Shown piece after piece: positions 1 through 7,569 of a stretch of 64,000 nt of DNA. The first letter of the stretch is position 1; each line of letters opens with the position of its first letter. Origin of the DNA: an uncultured Acetatifactor sp. (GTDB taxonomy: Bacteria > Bacillota > Clostridia > Lachnospirales > Lachnospiraceae); the NCBI GenBank assembly GCA_910586515.1, contig CAJUGL010000004.1, positions 45,225-109,224 on the forward strand, read 5' to 3'. Under the pieces are notes generated by a model. That model saw only the letters and a program-made list of their open reading frames with translations, was not told the origin of the DNA and did no database searches. The position numbers were made by a program, and so were the translations under genes.

Positions 1-19
1 CAGGGCGCTGAACTGTTAC
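1..19. repeat. Edge-truncated copy of the AACAGTTCAG palindromic repeat
   Basis: These 19 bases are identical to positions 1970-1988, the inner part of the 32-bp palindrome at the left end of the 136-bp mobile repeat. The window edge cuts the rest. The copy ends ten bases before the stop codon of the MATE gene, the usual 3'-of-gene position of this family. Confidence 0.8.
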
Positions 20-28
20 CCCAATCTT

Positions 29-1357
29 TCAATAATGGTACTTCCCCCGCATTCCCGCCAGAAACATAATCGTCACCACCGCAGCCATCAGTTCCGCGGC
101 CACAATGGAAATCCAGATGCCCTCAATCCCCCACACCAGGGGAAACAGCAGCACAGCAGCCACCTGAAATACCAGCGTTCTGAGAAACGAAATCAGCGCA
201 GACACCAGACCGTTGCCCAGAGCAGTGAAAAAAGAAGAGCCATACACGGCAATTCCTGCAAACAAGAACGAAAAGGAGTATACAAAAAATCCTTTCAGCG
301 TCAATTCCAGCAATTCCGCGTCATATCCCACAAAAATCAAAGAAAGAGGTCTGGCCAGCCCTTCCCCCAGGCCCAGCATGCCCACGGAGAAAACGCCGAT
401 CAGAACCAGGCTCCTTTTCAGCAGTCCCTTCAGCTCCTCCTGATTCCCTGCGCCGTAATGATAGCTCACCACCGGAGCGGCTCCCACGGAATAGCCGATA
501 AATGCGGCAAAAAAGATCATGCTCACATACATCAGCACACCATAGGCCGCAACCCCGTCCTCCCCGGCATACTTCATCAGCTGCAGATTGTAGAGCATAC
601 CCACCACGGACATGGAAATATTGGCCATCAGCTCCGAGGATCCGTTGATGCAGACCTTCAGCAGGGCCCTGCCGTCGAACCTGGTTCCGGTGAGCCGCAG
701 CAGACTGGAATTGGGACGGCTGAAATATACCAGGGGAATAATGCCGCCCACCGCCTGGCTGAAGGCCGTAGCCGCAGCAGCCCCCGTAAGCCCCCATCGA
801 AAAAAGCCCACAAACAGCCCGTCCAGAATTATATTCGTCATTCCCGCAGCCACGGTGACGGCAAGGCCCAGCTGCGGTTTTTCTGCCGTGATAAAAAAGC
901 TCTGGAACTCATACTGCAGGATAAAAGCCGGAAGGGCAATCAGAATCACCCTGCCGTACAGCACGCAGTTATCCAACAGCACCCCTTCCGCCCCAAGCAG
1001 CGCAGCCACCGGCCGGATCAGCACAATCCCCAACACGCCGATGACCACGCCGCAGACTGCCGACACATAGACAAACAGGGAAAAAAGCCTGTTTGCGCGC
1101 TCCTTATCCCCGGTTCCCATGGTGATGGCAATCAGCGCGCTGCCTCCTGTGCCGAACATAAATCCCACCGCCCCCAGAATCATCAGAAACGGCATGATAA
1201 AATTCACCGCCGCAAAGGGTGTCTTCCCCACAAAATTCGACACGAAAAAGCCGTCCACCACACCGTAAATGGATGTAAAAATCATCATGACAATTGACGG
1301 CAGCGTAAATCGCAATAATTTCCTGTAATCAAAATGATCTGACAATTGAATCTTCAT
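29..1357 (-). CDS. MATE family efflux transporter
   Basis: This 442-residue polytopic membrane protein belongs to the MATE family, which exports drugs and other organic cations in exchange for Na+ or H+. About twelve hydrophobic segments in two homologous halves are visible, and the length is normal for the family. I place the start at MKIQLSDHF because GGAGGAAATATTATA stands just before that ATG. An in-frame start 11 codons upstream has no such site. The MarR gene lies 42 bases upstream on the same strand, so the two are probably one transcript and the exporter is under MarR control. The substrate cannot be told from sequence. Confidence 0.92.
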   Translation of the reverse strand: MKIQLSDHFDYRKLLRFTLPSIVMMIFTSIYGVVDGFFVSNFVGKTPFAAVNFIMPFLMILGAVGFMFGTGGSALIAITMGTGDKERANRLFSLFVYVSAVCGVVIGVLGIVLIRPVAALLGAEGVLLDNCVLYGRVILIALPAFILQYEFQSFFITAEKPQLGLAVTVAAGMTNIILDGLFVGFFRWGLTGAAAATAFSQAVGGIIPLVYFSRPNSSLLRLTGTRFDGRALLKVCINGSSELMANISMSVVGMLYNLQLMKYAGEDGVAAYGVLMYVSMIFFAAFIGYSVGAAPVVSYHYGAGNQEELKGLLKRSLVLIGVFSVGMLGLGEGLARPLSLIFVGYDAELLELTLKGFFVYSFSFLFAGIAVYGSSFFTALGNGLVSALISFLRTLVFQVAAVLLFPLVWGIEGIWISIVAAELMAAVVTIMFLAGMRGKYHY

Positions 1358-1399
1358 TATAATATTTCCTCCTCCAAAACCATCTTCCATATTCCCGTC

Positions 1400-1837
1400 T
1401 CACAACTTCCGTATCTGCCCCCGAAGCTCCTCCAGATATCTCTCCGTCAGCTGCAGATACAGCCCAAGCTCTTCCCTGGACCAGGAATCCAGAATTCCGT
1501 TCTCAATCCCGATGAGCCGCACTACAGTCCTCTCCGCCAGAGCCTTTCCCTGCTCCGTCAGGCATACCCGCTTCCGCCTGCCCGCATAGGCCTCCAGATA
1601 GACTATCCCCTCTCCCTCCAGCTTCCGCAGGGCAGAATTCACCGTCTGCTTACTGATGCCGGACAGCCTGCAGATCTCACTGATCAGACAGCTGTCCCCG
1701 TTATTGCAGATGGTATAGAGAATCTGCCCTTCGCTGTCCGACATTCCCAGTTTCAGATAGGCCTCATGATAGACCGCATTCGTCTCGCTCACCAGGTAAT
1801 TAAAACGCTTCATTTCTTTTGTGGTATAGCCTTCCAT
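1400..1837 (-). CDS. MarR family transcriptional regulator
   Basis: This 145-residue winged-helix protein has MarR organisation. A central recognition region (CLISEICRLSGISKQTVNSALRKLE written in pieces: CLISEICRLSG, then SKQTVNSALRKLE) is followed by a wing with the RRKRVCLTEQGKAL motif. AAGGAGG precedes the ATG at good spacing. It is the first gene of a MarR-MATE pair. The promoter upstream carries two 14-bp dyads of the kind MarR dimers bind, so autorepression and repression of the exporter are likely. The ligand is unknown. Confidence 0.92.
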   Translation of the reverse strand: MEGYTTKEMKRFNYLVSETNAVYHEAYLKLGMSDSEGQILYTICNNGDSCLISEICRLSGISKQTVNSALRKLEGEGIVYLEAYAGRRKRVCLTEQGKALAERTVVRLIGIENGILDSWSREELGLYLQLTERYLEELRGQIRKL

Positions 1838-1868
1838 AAAACGCCTCCTTGTTTTTGACCATAAAAAA

Positions 1869-1917
1869 GTATGAAATCATACCAATGTATTTTAGTATGA
1901 TTTCATACAAAAGTCAA
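1869..1917 (-). promoter_or_regulatory. MarR promoter with paired 14-bp operators
   Basis: On the minus strand a -35 TTGACT (1912-1917) and a -10 TAAAAT (1889-1894) are 17 bp apart. GTATGATTTCATAC (1895-1908) fills the spacer, and its exact inverse GTATGAAATCATAC (1869-1882) follows the -10. Each 14-mer is itself a dyad (GTATGA/TCATAC). Two regulator sites covering the promoter fit autorepression by the adjacent MarR protein; that assignment is inferred. Confidence 0.85.
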
Positions 1918-1956
1918 GTCACTATTTTACAAAAATCCTACGCAGCCTCTTACACC

Positions 1957-2096
1957 GTAACAGTTCAGACAGGGCGCTGAACTGTTACGAGAATGCACAC
2001 AAAACGCGAAAAGAATGCGTTTTGGCGCCCGCAAGTCTCGCAAAATTGCACAGAGCGCAATTTTGACTTCGCGAGAGGGGCTGTCTGAACTGTTGC
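1957..2096. mobile_element. 136-bp non-coding mobile repeat (MITE-like), copy 1
   Basis: The core 1959-2094 has inverted ends AACAGTTCAGACAG (1959-1972) and CTGTCTGAACTGTT (2081-2094). It is identical over 136 bases to 51135-51270. The left end is itself a 32-bp palindrome (1957-1988, arms GTAACAGTTCAG and CTGAACTGTTAC). Inside are two hairpins: AAAACGC/GCGTTTT, and CAAAATTGC (2041-2049)/GCAATTTTG (2057-2065). Two bases outside each end lies the 8-bp direct repeat CTTACACC (1949-1956 and 2097-2104), which looks like a target duplication. The right copy spans the stop codon of the ECF sigma gene. No open frame is present, so transposition would need an enzyme supplied elsewhere. Confidence 0.85.
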
Positions 2097-2097
2097 C

Positions 2098-3726
2098 TTA
2101 CACCTCATAGATCAGCAGAGCCGCCGGCACCGGATAATCCACTCCCTCCAGAAACAGCCCCTTCTCCCTGGCTTTATAGATCACAGCCATGGGAATGCGG
2201 TCCCCGCAGAATATATACTGCTGCCACCTGGGTACACTCTTCAGATGGGCAGGAATCTTTACCGCGCCGCCTTCATATAACGGCAGCAGCGCCTCACGGA
2301 CCCGGGCCGCAGTCTTCTGCACATACTCTGCCCAGATGGCGCCTTCCTCCTGATACTCTGCTGCGCTCAGCACCGGAATATCCAGTTCCAGGGTATCCTC
2401 CCGCCGCAGGAAGCCATGCTCTATCAGAATCTCCGCATCCTCCAGCACATGAGCGCTTACCGCCGACTCCCCGGCAGGCACCTTCTTCCACAGTTCGTAG
2501 AACCATTTCTTATACTCGGGCATCCGATCATGATCAGGAAGGCTTCCCAACGTCGTATCGTACAGCAGTATCTGCAGGAATTTCGTATCCCGGAAATTCC
2601 GCTCCGACATTCCCGCCTGCCCGTTTACATTATATTTCCGGAACGCCCCGTCATTCTCCCGGCAGTCCTCCGGGGAATACCGCATGCCCATGGCAATCCA
2701 TCTTCCCCCGTCCCTGCGGTAAGGATAATCAGAATAAGGCATATCCCCGGCCACTTCATTCCGAACGGAAACACAGGCGTTCATCAGAAGCCTCACGCAG
2801 AAATGAAGTTCCAGCCTGGTCCGCGCCCGCCGGGTCTGGCGCAGGTACCAGGATTTCTGCCGCAATTGCTCAAGGGCCCGCCCGGTCTCCTCCCAGAACA
2901 GCCCGAAATGCTCTTCCACAAGGGCAAGCTGTCTTTCAAAGGTCGCTTTCCTGTCCCTGTCTGTAAAGAGAATAAAATCCGTATATACCTTCCCGCCTTC
3001 GGTCCGCCTCATCAGTTCCCCCTGAATCAGTCTCTCCGTCACAGGCTCCACAAAAGCCGCGGGAACCCCAAGGGCCTTGGCAAGTTCCGTCTCTGTTACG
3101 GGCCTGGGGTAGGCAAGGCTCAGAATGCTCTGGGCCAGCTTATCCGCAGAAGACACCAGGGAAAAAGGTTCATTGTTAAGTCCCATCTCTCCGGAACAGG
3201 ACAGGTGCAGGGTATCCGGTTCATAACTTTGTCTCGCATAGTTTTCCATATCAGCCACTCCTTTTCTGATATGCTGTCTTCCTATATTCAGCCTGCTCTT
3301 CACCGTACCGGACGGGATGCCCAGGTCTGCCGCAATCCGTTCCACCGTATGTCCATGCATGTAAAAACGCACCATCACTTCCCGGTGTATCCGTGCCAGA
3401 TAGCCCAGCTCTCTGCGGACTGCCTCCAGTTTTTCCCCGGAATCCTCCTCAGGTTCAGGATCCCAGGCAATCTCAAAGGGATACTCCTGGAAGCTGATCT
3501 GGGGTTTGCCGTACTTCTCCCGCAGCCAGTCGCAGTATTTGTTGGAGAGAATGGTCAGCAGCCAGGCCCACAGATGATCAGGCTCCTTTCCCCGGGAAAG
3601 CTGGGTTATGGCCGCCAGAAAGGTTTCCTGGGCTATCTCTTCCGCCGCATAAGAGTCCCGCGTCTTTTTCACGGCAGCCGAATACAGTCTGTCAACATAT
3701 TCGCTTAAATCATATTTTTCTTTCAT
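2098..3726 (-). CDS. ECF-type RNA polymerase sigma factor with long C-terminal extension
   Basis: This is a 542-residue protein. Residues about 1-75 resemble sigma region 2 (YAAEEIAQETFLAAI, then LWAWLLTILSNKYCDWLR). Residues about 105-160 form region 4 (HREVMVRFYMHGHTVERIA, IPSGTVKSRLNIGR). The remaining ~380 residues are not part of a normal ECF factor (about 160-200 aa). They begin with a possible winged helix (TETELAKALGVPAAFVEPV) and may be a built-in sensor or regulator. I chose MKEKYDLSEY as start because GAGGAAACAGGA precedes it. Upstream codons run into an 18-bp tandem repeat. No anti-sigma gene is adjacent. Confidence 0.85.
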   Translation of the reverse strand: MKEKYDLSEYVDRLYSAAVKKTRDSYAAEEIAQETFLAAITQLSRGKEPDHLWAWLLTILSNKYCDWLREKYGKPQISFQEYPFEIAWDPEPEEDSGEKLEAVRRELGYLARIHREVMVRFYMHGHTVERIAADLGIPSGTVKSRLNIGRQHIRKGVADMENYARQSYEPDTLHLSCSGEMGLNNEPFSLVSSADKLAQSILSLAYPRPVTETELAKALGVPAAFVEPVTERLIQGELMRRTEGGKVYTDFILFTDRDRKATFERQLALVEEHFGLFWEETGRALEQLRQKSWYLRQTRRARTRLELHFCVRLLMNACVSVRNEVAGDMPYSDYPYRRDGGRWIAMGMRYSPEDCRENDGAFRKYNVNGQAGMSERNFRDTKFLQILLYDTTLGSLPDHDRMPEYKKWFYELWKKVPAGESAVSAHVLEDAEILIEHGFLRREDTLELDIPVLSAAEYQEEGAIWAEYVQKTAARVREALLPLYEGGAVKIPAHLKSVPRWQQYIFCGDRIPMAVIYKAREKGLFLEGVDYPVPAALLIYEV

Positions 3727-3798
3727 TCCTGTTTCCTCTGAAAGCGCTTTTTCGGAAAACCGCCGCTCTGCGGGGGCATGCCGCTGGGCCCGGGTTAT

Positions 3799-3834
3799 GG
3801 CGTGCGCCCGGATTCTGGCGTGCGCCCGGATTCT
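3799..3834. repeat. Tandem 18-bp direct repeat
   Basis: Two exact 18-bp units (3799-3816 and 3817-3834) lie between the ECF sigma start and the TatD stop. They read into the ECF frame as Arg/Ala-rich codons, but they lie upstream of the start codon chosen here, so they are probably untranslated. Confidence 0.8.
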
Positions 3835-3921
3835 GGCGCTGCCCCCCTTCACAGATTCCTGCTGCGGTTCACCTATATAGTCGTGAAAAAGCCGATATGG
3901 TTCACTGGTTTGGAAATTTTT

Positions 3922-4737
3922 TTACAGATTATACAGCCGCCGCCCGTTCTCCCACACAGCCCTGCCCACTTCCTCTTCCGACATCCCCTTTATCCGGGCC
4001 AGGGTCTCCAGCACATGGGGAAGATACAGGGAACTGTTGCGCTTTCCCCGAAAGGGCACCGGCGCCAGATAGGGGCAGTCAGTCTCCAGCACAATCCTGT
4101 CCAGGGGAATATATTCCGCCGCTTCCTTCAGCTTCCGGGCATTCTGAAAGGTCAGAACGCCGCCTATGCCGATATAAAAGCCCATGTCCAGGAAAATCCG
4201 GGCAGTCTCCTTTGTATAGGAAAAGCAATGAACCACGCCCCCTGTCTCCCCCGCCTTTTCCGCAGTCATGATGTCCGTCGTATCCCTGGCTGCGTCCCTG
4301 GAATGAATCACAACCGGAAGCCCGCATTCCCTGGCCAGATGCAGCTGGCCCACAAACCACTTCTTCTGAATCTCCCGGTCAGGCTCGTCCCAGTAATAAT
4401 CCAGGCCGATCTCTCCCAATGCCACGCATTTCTCATGACTGCACATTGCCCTCAGCTCCTCCATGGGTTCCCTGTCATCCCTGAACCCGGGGGACTCCGT
4501 GGTCTGCTCGGTGTGCCCTTCCAGCTCCAGGGTCTCACTGGGATGTATCCCTATGGCTGCATAGATAAAATCATATTTCTCCGCCAGGGCTATGCTTCTC
4601 CTGCAGGAGGCCAGACTGGCGCCTACGTTCACCACCCGGGCTATGCCCGCCCCGGGCAGGGACGCCAGAAGCTCCTCCCTGTCTTCGTCAAATGCCTTGT
4701 CGTCATAATGGGCATGGGTATCAAAAATGGCTGTCAT
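3922..4737 (-). CDS. tatD: TatD family metal-dependent hydrolase (DNase)
   Basis: This is a 271-residue TIM-barrel hydrolase of the TatD/YcfH family, known as Mg-dependent DNases involved in DNA turnover. The N-terminal metal motif FDTHAHYDD is present, as are the internal GEIGLDYYW, the VIHSRDA histidine region and the C-terminal LETDCPYLAP. Length is typical. AAGGAGAAACGAA stands before the ATG. The next upstream gene on the strand is the histidine phosphatase, separated by a terminator-like hairpin. Confidence 0.93.
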   Translation of the reverse strand: MTAIFDTHAHYDDKAFDEDREELLASLPGAGIARVVNVGASLASCRRSIALAEKYDFIYAAIGIHPSETLELEGHTEQTTESPGFRDDREPMEELRAMCSHEKCVALGEIGLDYYWDEPDREIQKKWFVGQLHLARECGLPVVIHSRDAARDTTDIMTAEKAGETGGVVHCFSYTKETARIFLDMGFYIGIGGVLTFQNARKLKEAAEYIPLDRIVLETDCPYLAPVPFRGKRNSSLYLPHVLETLARIKGMSEEEVGRAVWENGRRLYNL

Positions 4738-4832
4738 TTCGTTTCTCCTTGTATTTATATTTAAATCTGCTTTTCAATCTGCTTTCAAGTCCCTGTTTAA
4801 AAGTGTATCAAAAAGAGCACTCCCACATCAAA

Positions 4833-4868
4833 AGCCGGGAAGCCCGCTGTTTATACGGCTTCCCGGCT
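4833..4868 (-). terminator. Hairpin behind the histidine phosphatase gene
   Basis: A perfect 12-bp stem (AGCCGGGAAGCC, 4833-4844, with GGCTTCCCGGCT, 4857-4868) encloses a 12-base loop. It begins about 20 bases past the phosphatase stop on the minus strand. The run of T after it is short (TTTGATG), so termination is likely but not of the strongest form. Confidence 0.7.
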
Positions 4869-4889
4869 CTCTGTTTACTACTCGGGCCC

Positions 4890-5534
4890 TCAGGGTCTTA
4901 CATTCACCGGCTTGTCATAATATATCCTGCTCTCCTCCAAGACCGTCAGCTTCCCTTCTTCCAGGGACAGTATGGACACCGCGCAGTTAGGCATTCCTAC
5001 CTTCCAGAAATCCTCCAGGGGCGTATCCCGGACCGTCATCAAAAGGCATCTGTTGAACGCGCCGTGGGCAGCCACCAGAACCGTCCCGCATTTTCCCTCC
5101 AGGGGCAGAATTTTCTCCTGCAGAAAGCTCACGGCCCGGGCCATAACCTCCTCAAAAGATTCCGCGCCCGCGGCAGGCACATAAGCCTCCGGCCTGCACA
5201 GAAAATCATGAAGAGGATGGGAGGGATCCTTCTTGGGCGGATCAAAAGCGCTCCCCTCGTATGCCCCGAAGTTCATCTCCATGAGCCTGCTGTCCGTCTC
5301 CAGAAGAATATCCCTGCCCTTTGTCAGAATACGGGCCGTCTCCAATGCCCTGGCCAGGGGAGAGGCAAATGCCCGGTCAAAGACTGTCCCCTCCTGCTCC
5401 AGGGCTCTGGCCGTCTCCTCCGCCAGTTCCCGTCCAAAGGCGTTCAGGGGGACGTCGCTTTGTCCCTGCAGCCTCCGGTCTTTGTTCCATTCCGTTTCCC
5501 CATGTCTGAATAAGTAGATTTTCATATCCTTCAT
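4890..5534 (-). CDS. Histidine phosphatase (phosphoglycerate mutase-like)
   Basis: This is a 214-residue member of the histidine phosphatase superfamily. The catalytic YLFRHGETEWN motif is at residues ~7-17, the second histidine lies in LVAAHGAFNR, and RALETARIL and MNFGAYEG segments are also conserved. Related proteins include cobalamin phosphatase CobC and broad acid phosphatases; the substrate cannot be told here. The second ATG three codons in (MKIYLF) is an equally plausible start. A good minus-strand promoter sits about 65 bases upstream. Confidence 0.85.
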   Translation of the reverse strand: MKDMKIYLFRHGETEWNKDRRLQGQSDVPLNAFGRELAEETARALEQEGTVFDRAFASPLARALETARILTKGRDILLETDSRLMEMNFGAYEGSAFDPPKKDPSHPLHDFLCRPEAYVPAAGAESFEEVMARAVSFLQEKILPLEGKCGTVLVAAHGAFNRCLLMTVRDTPLEDFWKVGMPNCAVSILSLEEGKLTVLEESRIYYDKPVNVRP

Positions 5535-5598
5535 CCTGCCTTTTTCTGTTCCGCCCCTATTTCTTCCGGTTTTCCCTGAAGCTATTTAAGCTGCAATT

Positions 5599-5627
5599 AT
5601 TATACAAAAGGATGCTTCAAAATTCAA
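5599..5627 (-). promoter_or_regulatory. Sigma-A-type promoter for the histidine phosphatase
   Basis: Minus-strand -35 TTGAAT (5622-5627) and -10 TATAAT (5599-5604) are separated by exactly 17 bp, about 65 bases before the start codon. Confidence 0.75.
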
Positions 5628-5668
5628 TAGTCCATGGGGTTAATCCTTCATCTTGCGTTATTGTTATA

Positions 5669-5680
5669 AAACAGTTCAGA
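5669..5680. repeat. Degenerate end of the AACAGTTCAG repeat
   Basis: AAACAGTTCAGA lies 14-25 bases behind the stop codon of the downstream ABC exporter. It matches the first ten bases of the mobile-repeat terminus and no more, so it is a weak member of the family. Confidence 0.45.
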
Positions 5681-5693
5681 AACAGGTAACCGT

Positions 5694-7562
5694 TCATTCC
5701 TGCGTATAATACTGCGCCTGGGCATCCCACAGCTCCCGGTATTTTCCTGCGGCATCCTCAAGCAGCTCCTCATGGCTGCCTGTCTGCACCAGACGGCCCT
5801 CATGGAACACGGCGATCCGCTGGCAGAACCGGCAGGAGGAAAGCCTGTGGGAGATATACACAGCCGTTTTGCTGCCCACGATCCGGTCAAAGTTGGTATA
5901 AATCTCATACTCGGACAGCGGGTCCAGAGCTGCGGTCGGTTCGTCCAGAAGCACAAAGGGCGCGTCCTTGCACACTGCCCTGGCAATGGCGATCTTCTGG
6001 GCCTCTCCCCCGGAGACTTCCACGCCGTCCTCATAATCCTTGTAAAGATAGGTCTCCGCGCCCTCCGGCATTTTTTTCAGGCGCTCCCCAAAGCCTGCAT
6101 CCTGAAGGCATCTCTTCACCTTTTCGCCGTCATATTGACAGCAGGCCGCCACATTTTCCCCCAGAGGCAGGGAGAACAGCCGGAAATCCTGAAACACTAC
6201 GGAAAACAGTTTTAAGTATTCCTCCTGACGGAATTTTCGTATATCCACGCCGTTTAGGAGGATTTCCCCTTCATCCGGGTCATAGAGCCTGCAGAGCAGC
6301 TTGATCATGGTGGTCTTGCCGGAGCCGTTCATGCCCACAATAGCCAGCTTCTCCCCCACCTGCATTTTCATGGAAAAATCCTTCAGGGCATACTCCCCGC
6401 TTCCCGGATAGCGGAAGGAGACATGCCGGAACTCAATGCGGTATTCTCCGTCGCTGCGCTTCTCCAGGGGAAGGCTTCCCTGATACATCTGGTTTTCCAG
6501 TTCCAGCATCTCCATGGTACTCATGTGCTTGCGCACATTCAGGAATAATTCCGGAATATTCTTGGCCAGGCTGTCCAGTTCATTGAACAGATTCCGGATA
6601 CAGCCCGCGTACCGCAGCACATTGCCGATGGTCACAGAACCGGACAGGGCCAGAATCCCCACCACCATGTAGGAAGCCCCCTCCAGAATCTGTCCGGATA
6701 TCACCTGGCAGAATCCGCTCTTTCCCTTATAAGCGCAGATCCTCCTGCGCTCAGCCACACTTTCCGGAAGATCGAAATTATCCAATCCGTACCGCTTCAT
6801 CAGCTTATGCGCCCCATATATCCGCACATCCTTGCCGTTCTGATAGGAAAACCGGGAGCCATTGGCAAACTGCCACCCCAGAAAAGGGGGTAAATCATCA
6901 TCTTCCTGGGGATCCGCATTCAAAATCCGGTGGACCATTGCCGTATAATGAGCAGCAAACCTTGTGGTCACTCCGCTGACCGCCACTGCCCCCAGCAGGA
7001 TAAGCCATATCTCCGGACGGTCCGAGCCAAATATCAGTCCTGCCATGGGAAACCCCACAGCTACTGCCCCCGCCAGATTCCACAGGCTCCCCAGTATCCT
7101 GTCCACAAAATCAAACACAGTAAAGAGACCGGAGCTCCAGTTTAAATCGTTCTGTATCCGCCTTTTCAGTATTTCACACTCCGGGCTTGCGATCCTGGCA
7201 AAGTCCATATGCAGCATTTTCTCCTCTGTCAGGGCATGATATCTGGCATACAGGCAGCGCTGCTTTGCCTCACAGCGAAGGCTTAGCCAATTCGATATAT
7301 TTGACACTAAAAACATTACCCCCACAAAGCCAAAGGCGACTTTACAGATCCCCGCAAACGGTATCCCCTTTCCCAGACTGTCCAGAATATACACGGAGAG
7401 GAGCAGGGCCAGATACCCCTCCGTCACGTCAAGCAGATTCTTGACGGCAAAAAGAGGCAGCCACCAGGGATCCAGTCCGTTTATGGTTTTGATGATCTTC
7501 TTCATATTCTGCAGATGTTCCCTCAGGGGAAGTCTGCTGTTCAAATCCGATACTTCTCTCAT
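5694..7562 (-). CDS. ABC exporter half-transporter (membrane plus ATPase domains)
   Basis: This 622-residue protein joins a six-helix membrane domain (about residues 1-330) to an ABC ATPase. Walker A (GMNGSGKTT), signature (VSGGEAQK), Walker B (FVLLDEPTAALDP) and the H-loop (YISHRLSS) are all intact. The start MREVSDL follows AGGAGG and GAGGTATC, which lie in the last codons of the gene before it. Only seven bases separate the two, so the pair probably forms a heterodimeric exporter. Position behind two LytTR/GHKL systems suggests export of, or immunity to, a peptide; that is inference. Confidence 0.9.
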   Translation of the reverse strand: MREVSDLNSRLPLREHLQNMKKIIKTINGLDPWWLPLFAVKNLLDVTEGYLALLLSVYILDSLGKGIPFAGICKVAFGFVGVMFLVSNISNWLSLRCEAKQRCLYARYHALTEEKMLHMDFARIASPECEILKRRIQNDLNWSSGLFTVFDFVDRILGSLWNLAGAVAVGFPMAGLIFGSDRPEIWLILLGAVAVSGVTTRFAAHYTAMVHRILNADPQEDDDLPPFLGWQFANGSRFSYQNGKDVRIYGAHKLMKRYGLDNFDLPESVAERRRICAYKGKSGFCQVISGQILEGASYMVVGILALSGSVTIGNVLRYAGCIRNLFNELDSLAKNIPELFLNVRKHMSTMEMLELENQMYQGSLPLEKRSDGEYRIEFRHVSFRYPGSGEYALKDFSMKMQVGEKLAIVGMNGSGKTTMIKLLCRLYDPDEGEILLNGVDIRKFRQEEYLKLFSVVFQDFRLFSLPLGENVAACCQYDGEKVKRCLQDAGFGERLKKMPEGAETYLYKDYEDGVEVSGGEAQKIAIARAVCKDAPFVLLDEPTAALDPLSEYEIYTNFDRIVGSKTAVYISHRLSSCRFCQRIAVFHEGRLVQTGSHEELLEDAAGKYRELWDAQAQYYTQE

Positions 7563-7569
7563 GATACCT

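Noticed and set aside
35..1297. Long open frame (420 codons) on the plus strand opposite the MATE gene
   Set aside because: Its product is rich in His, Gln and Arg with no domain pattern, and it mirrors the codon bias of the real gene on the other strand. Similar mirror frames occur opposite the ECF, galT, galK, amylase, kinase and germination genes.
1959..2094. CRISPR repeat or phage attachment site as an explanation of the repeated 136-bp sequence
   Set aside because: There is no regular array of spacers, no cas gene, no integrase and no adjacent tRNA. The terminal inverted repeats and 8-bp flanking duplications point to transposition instead.
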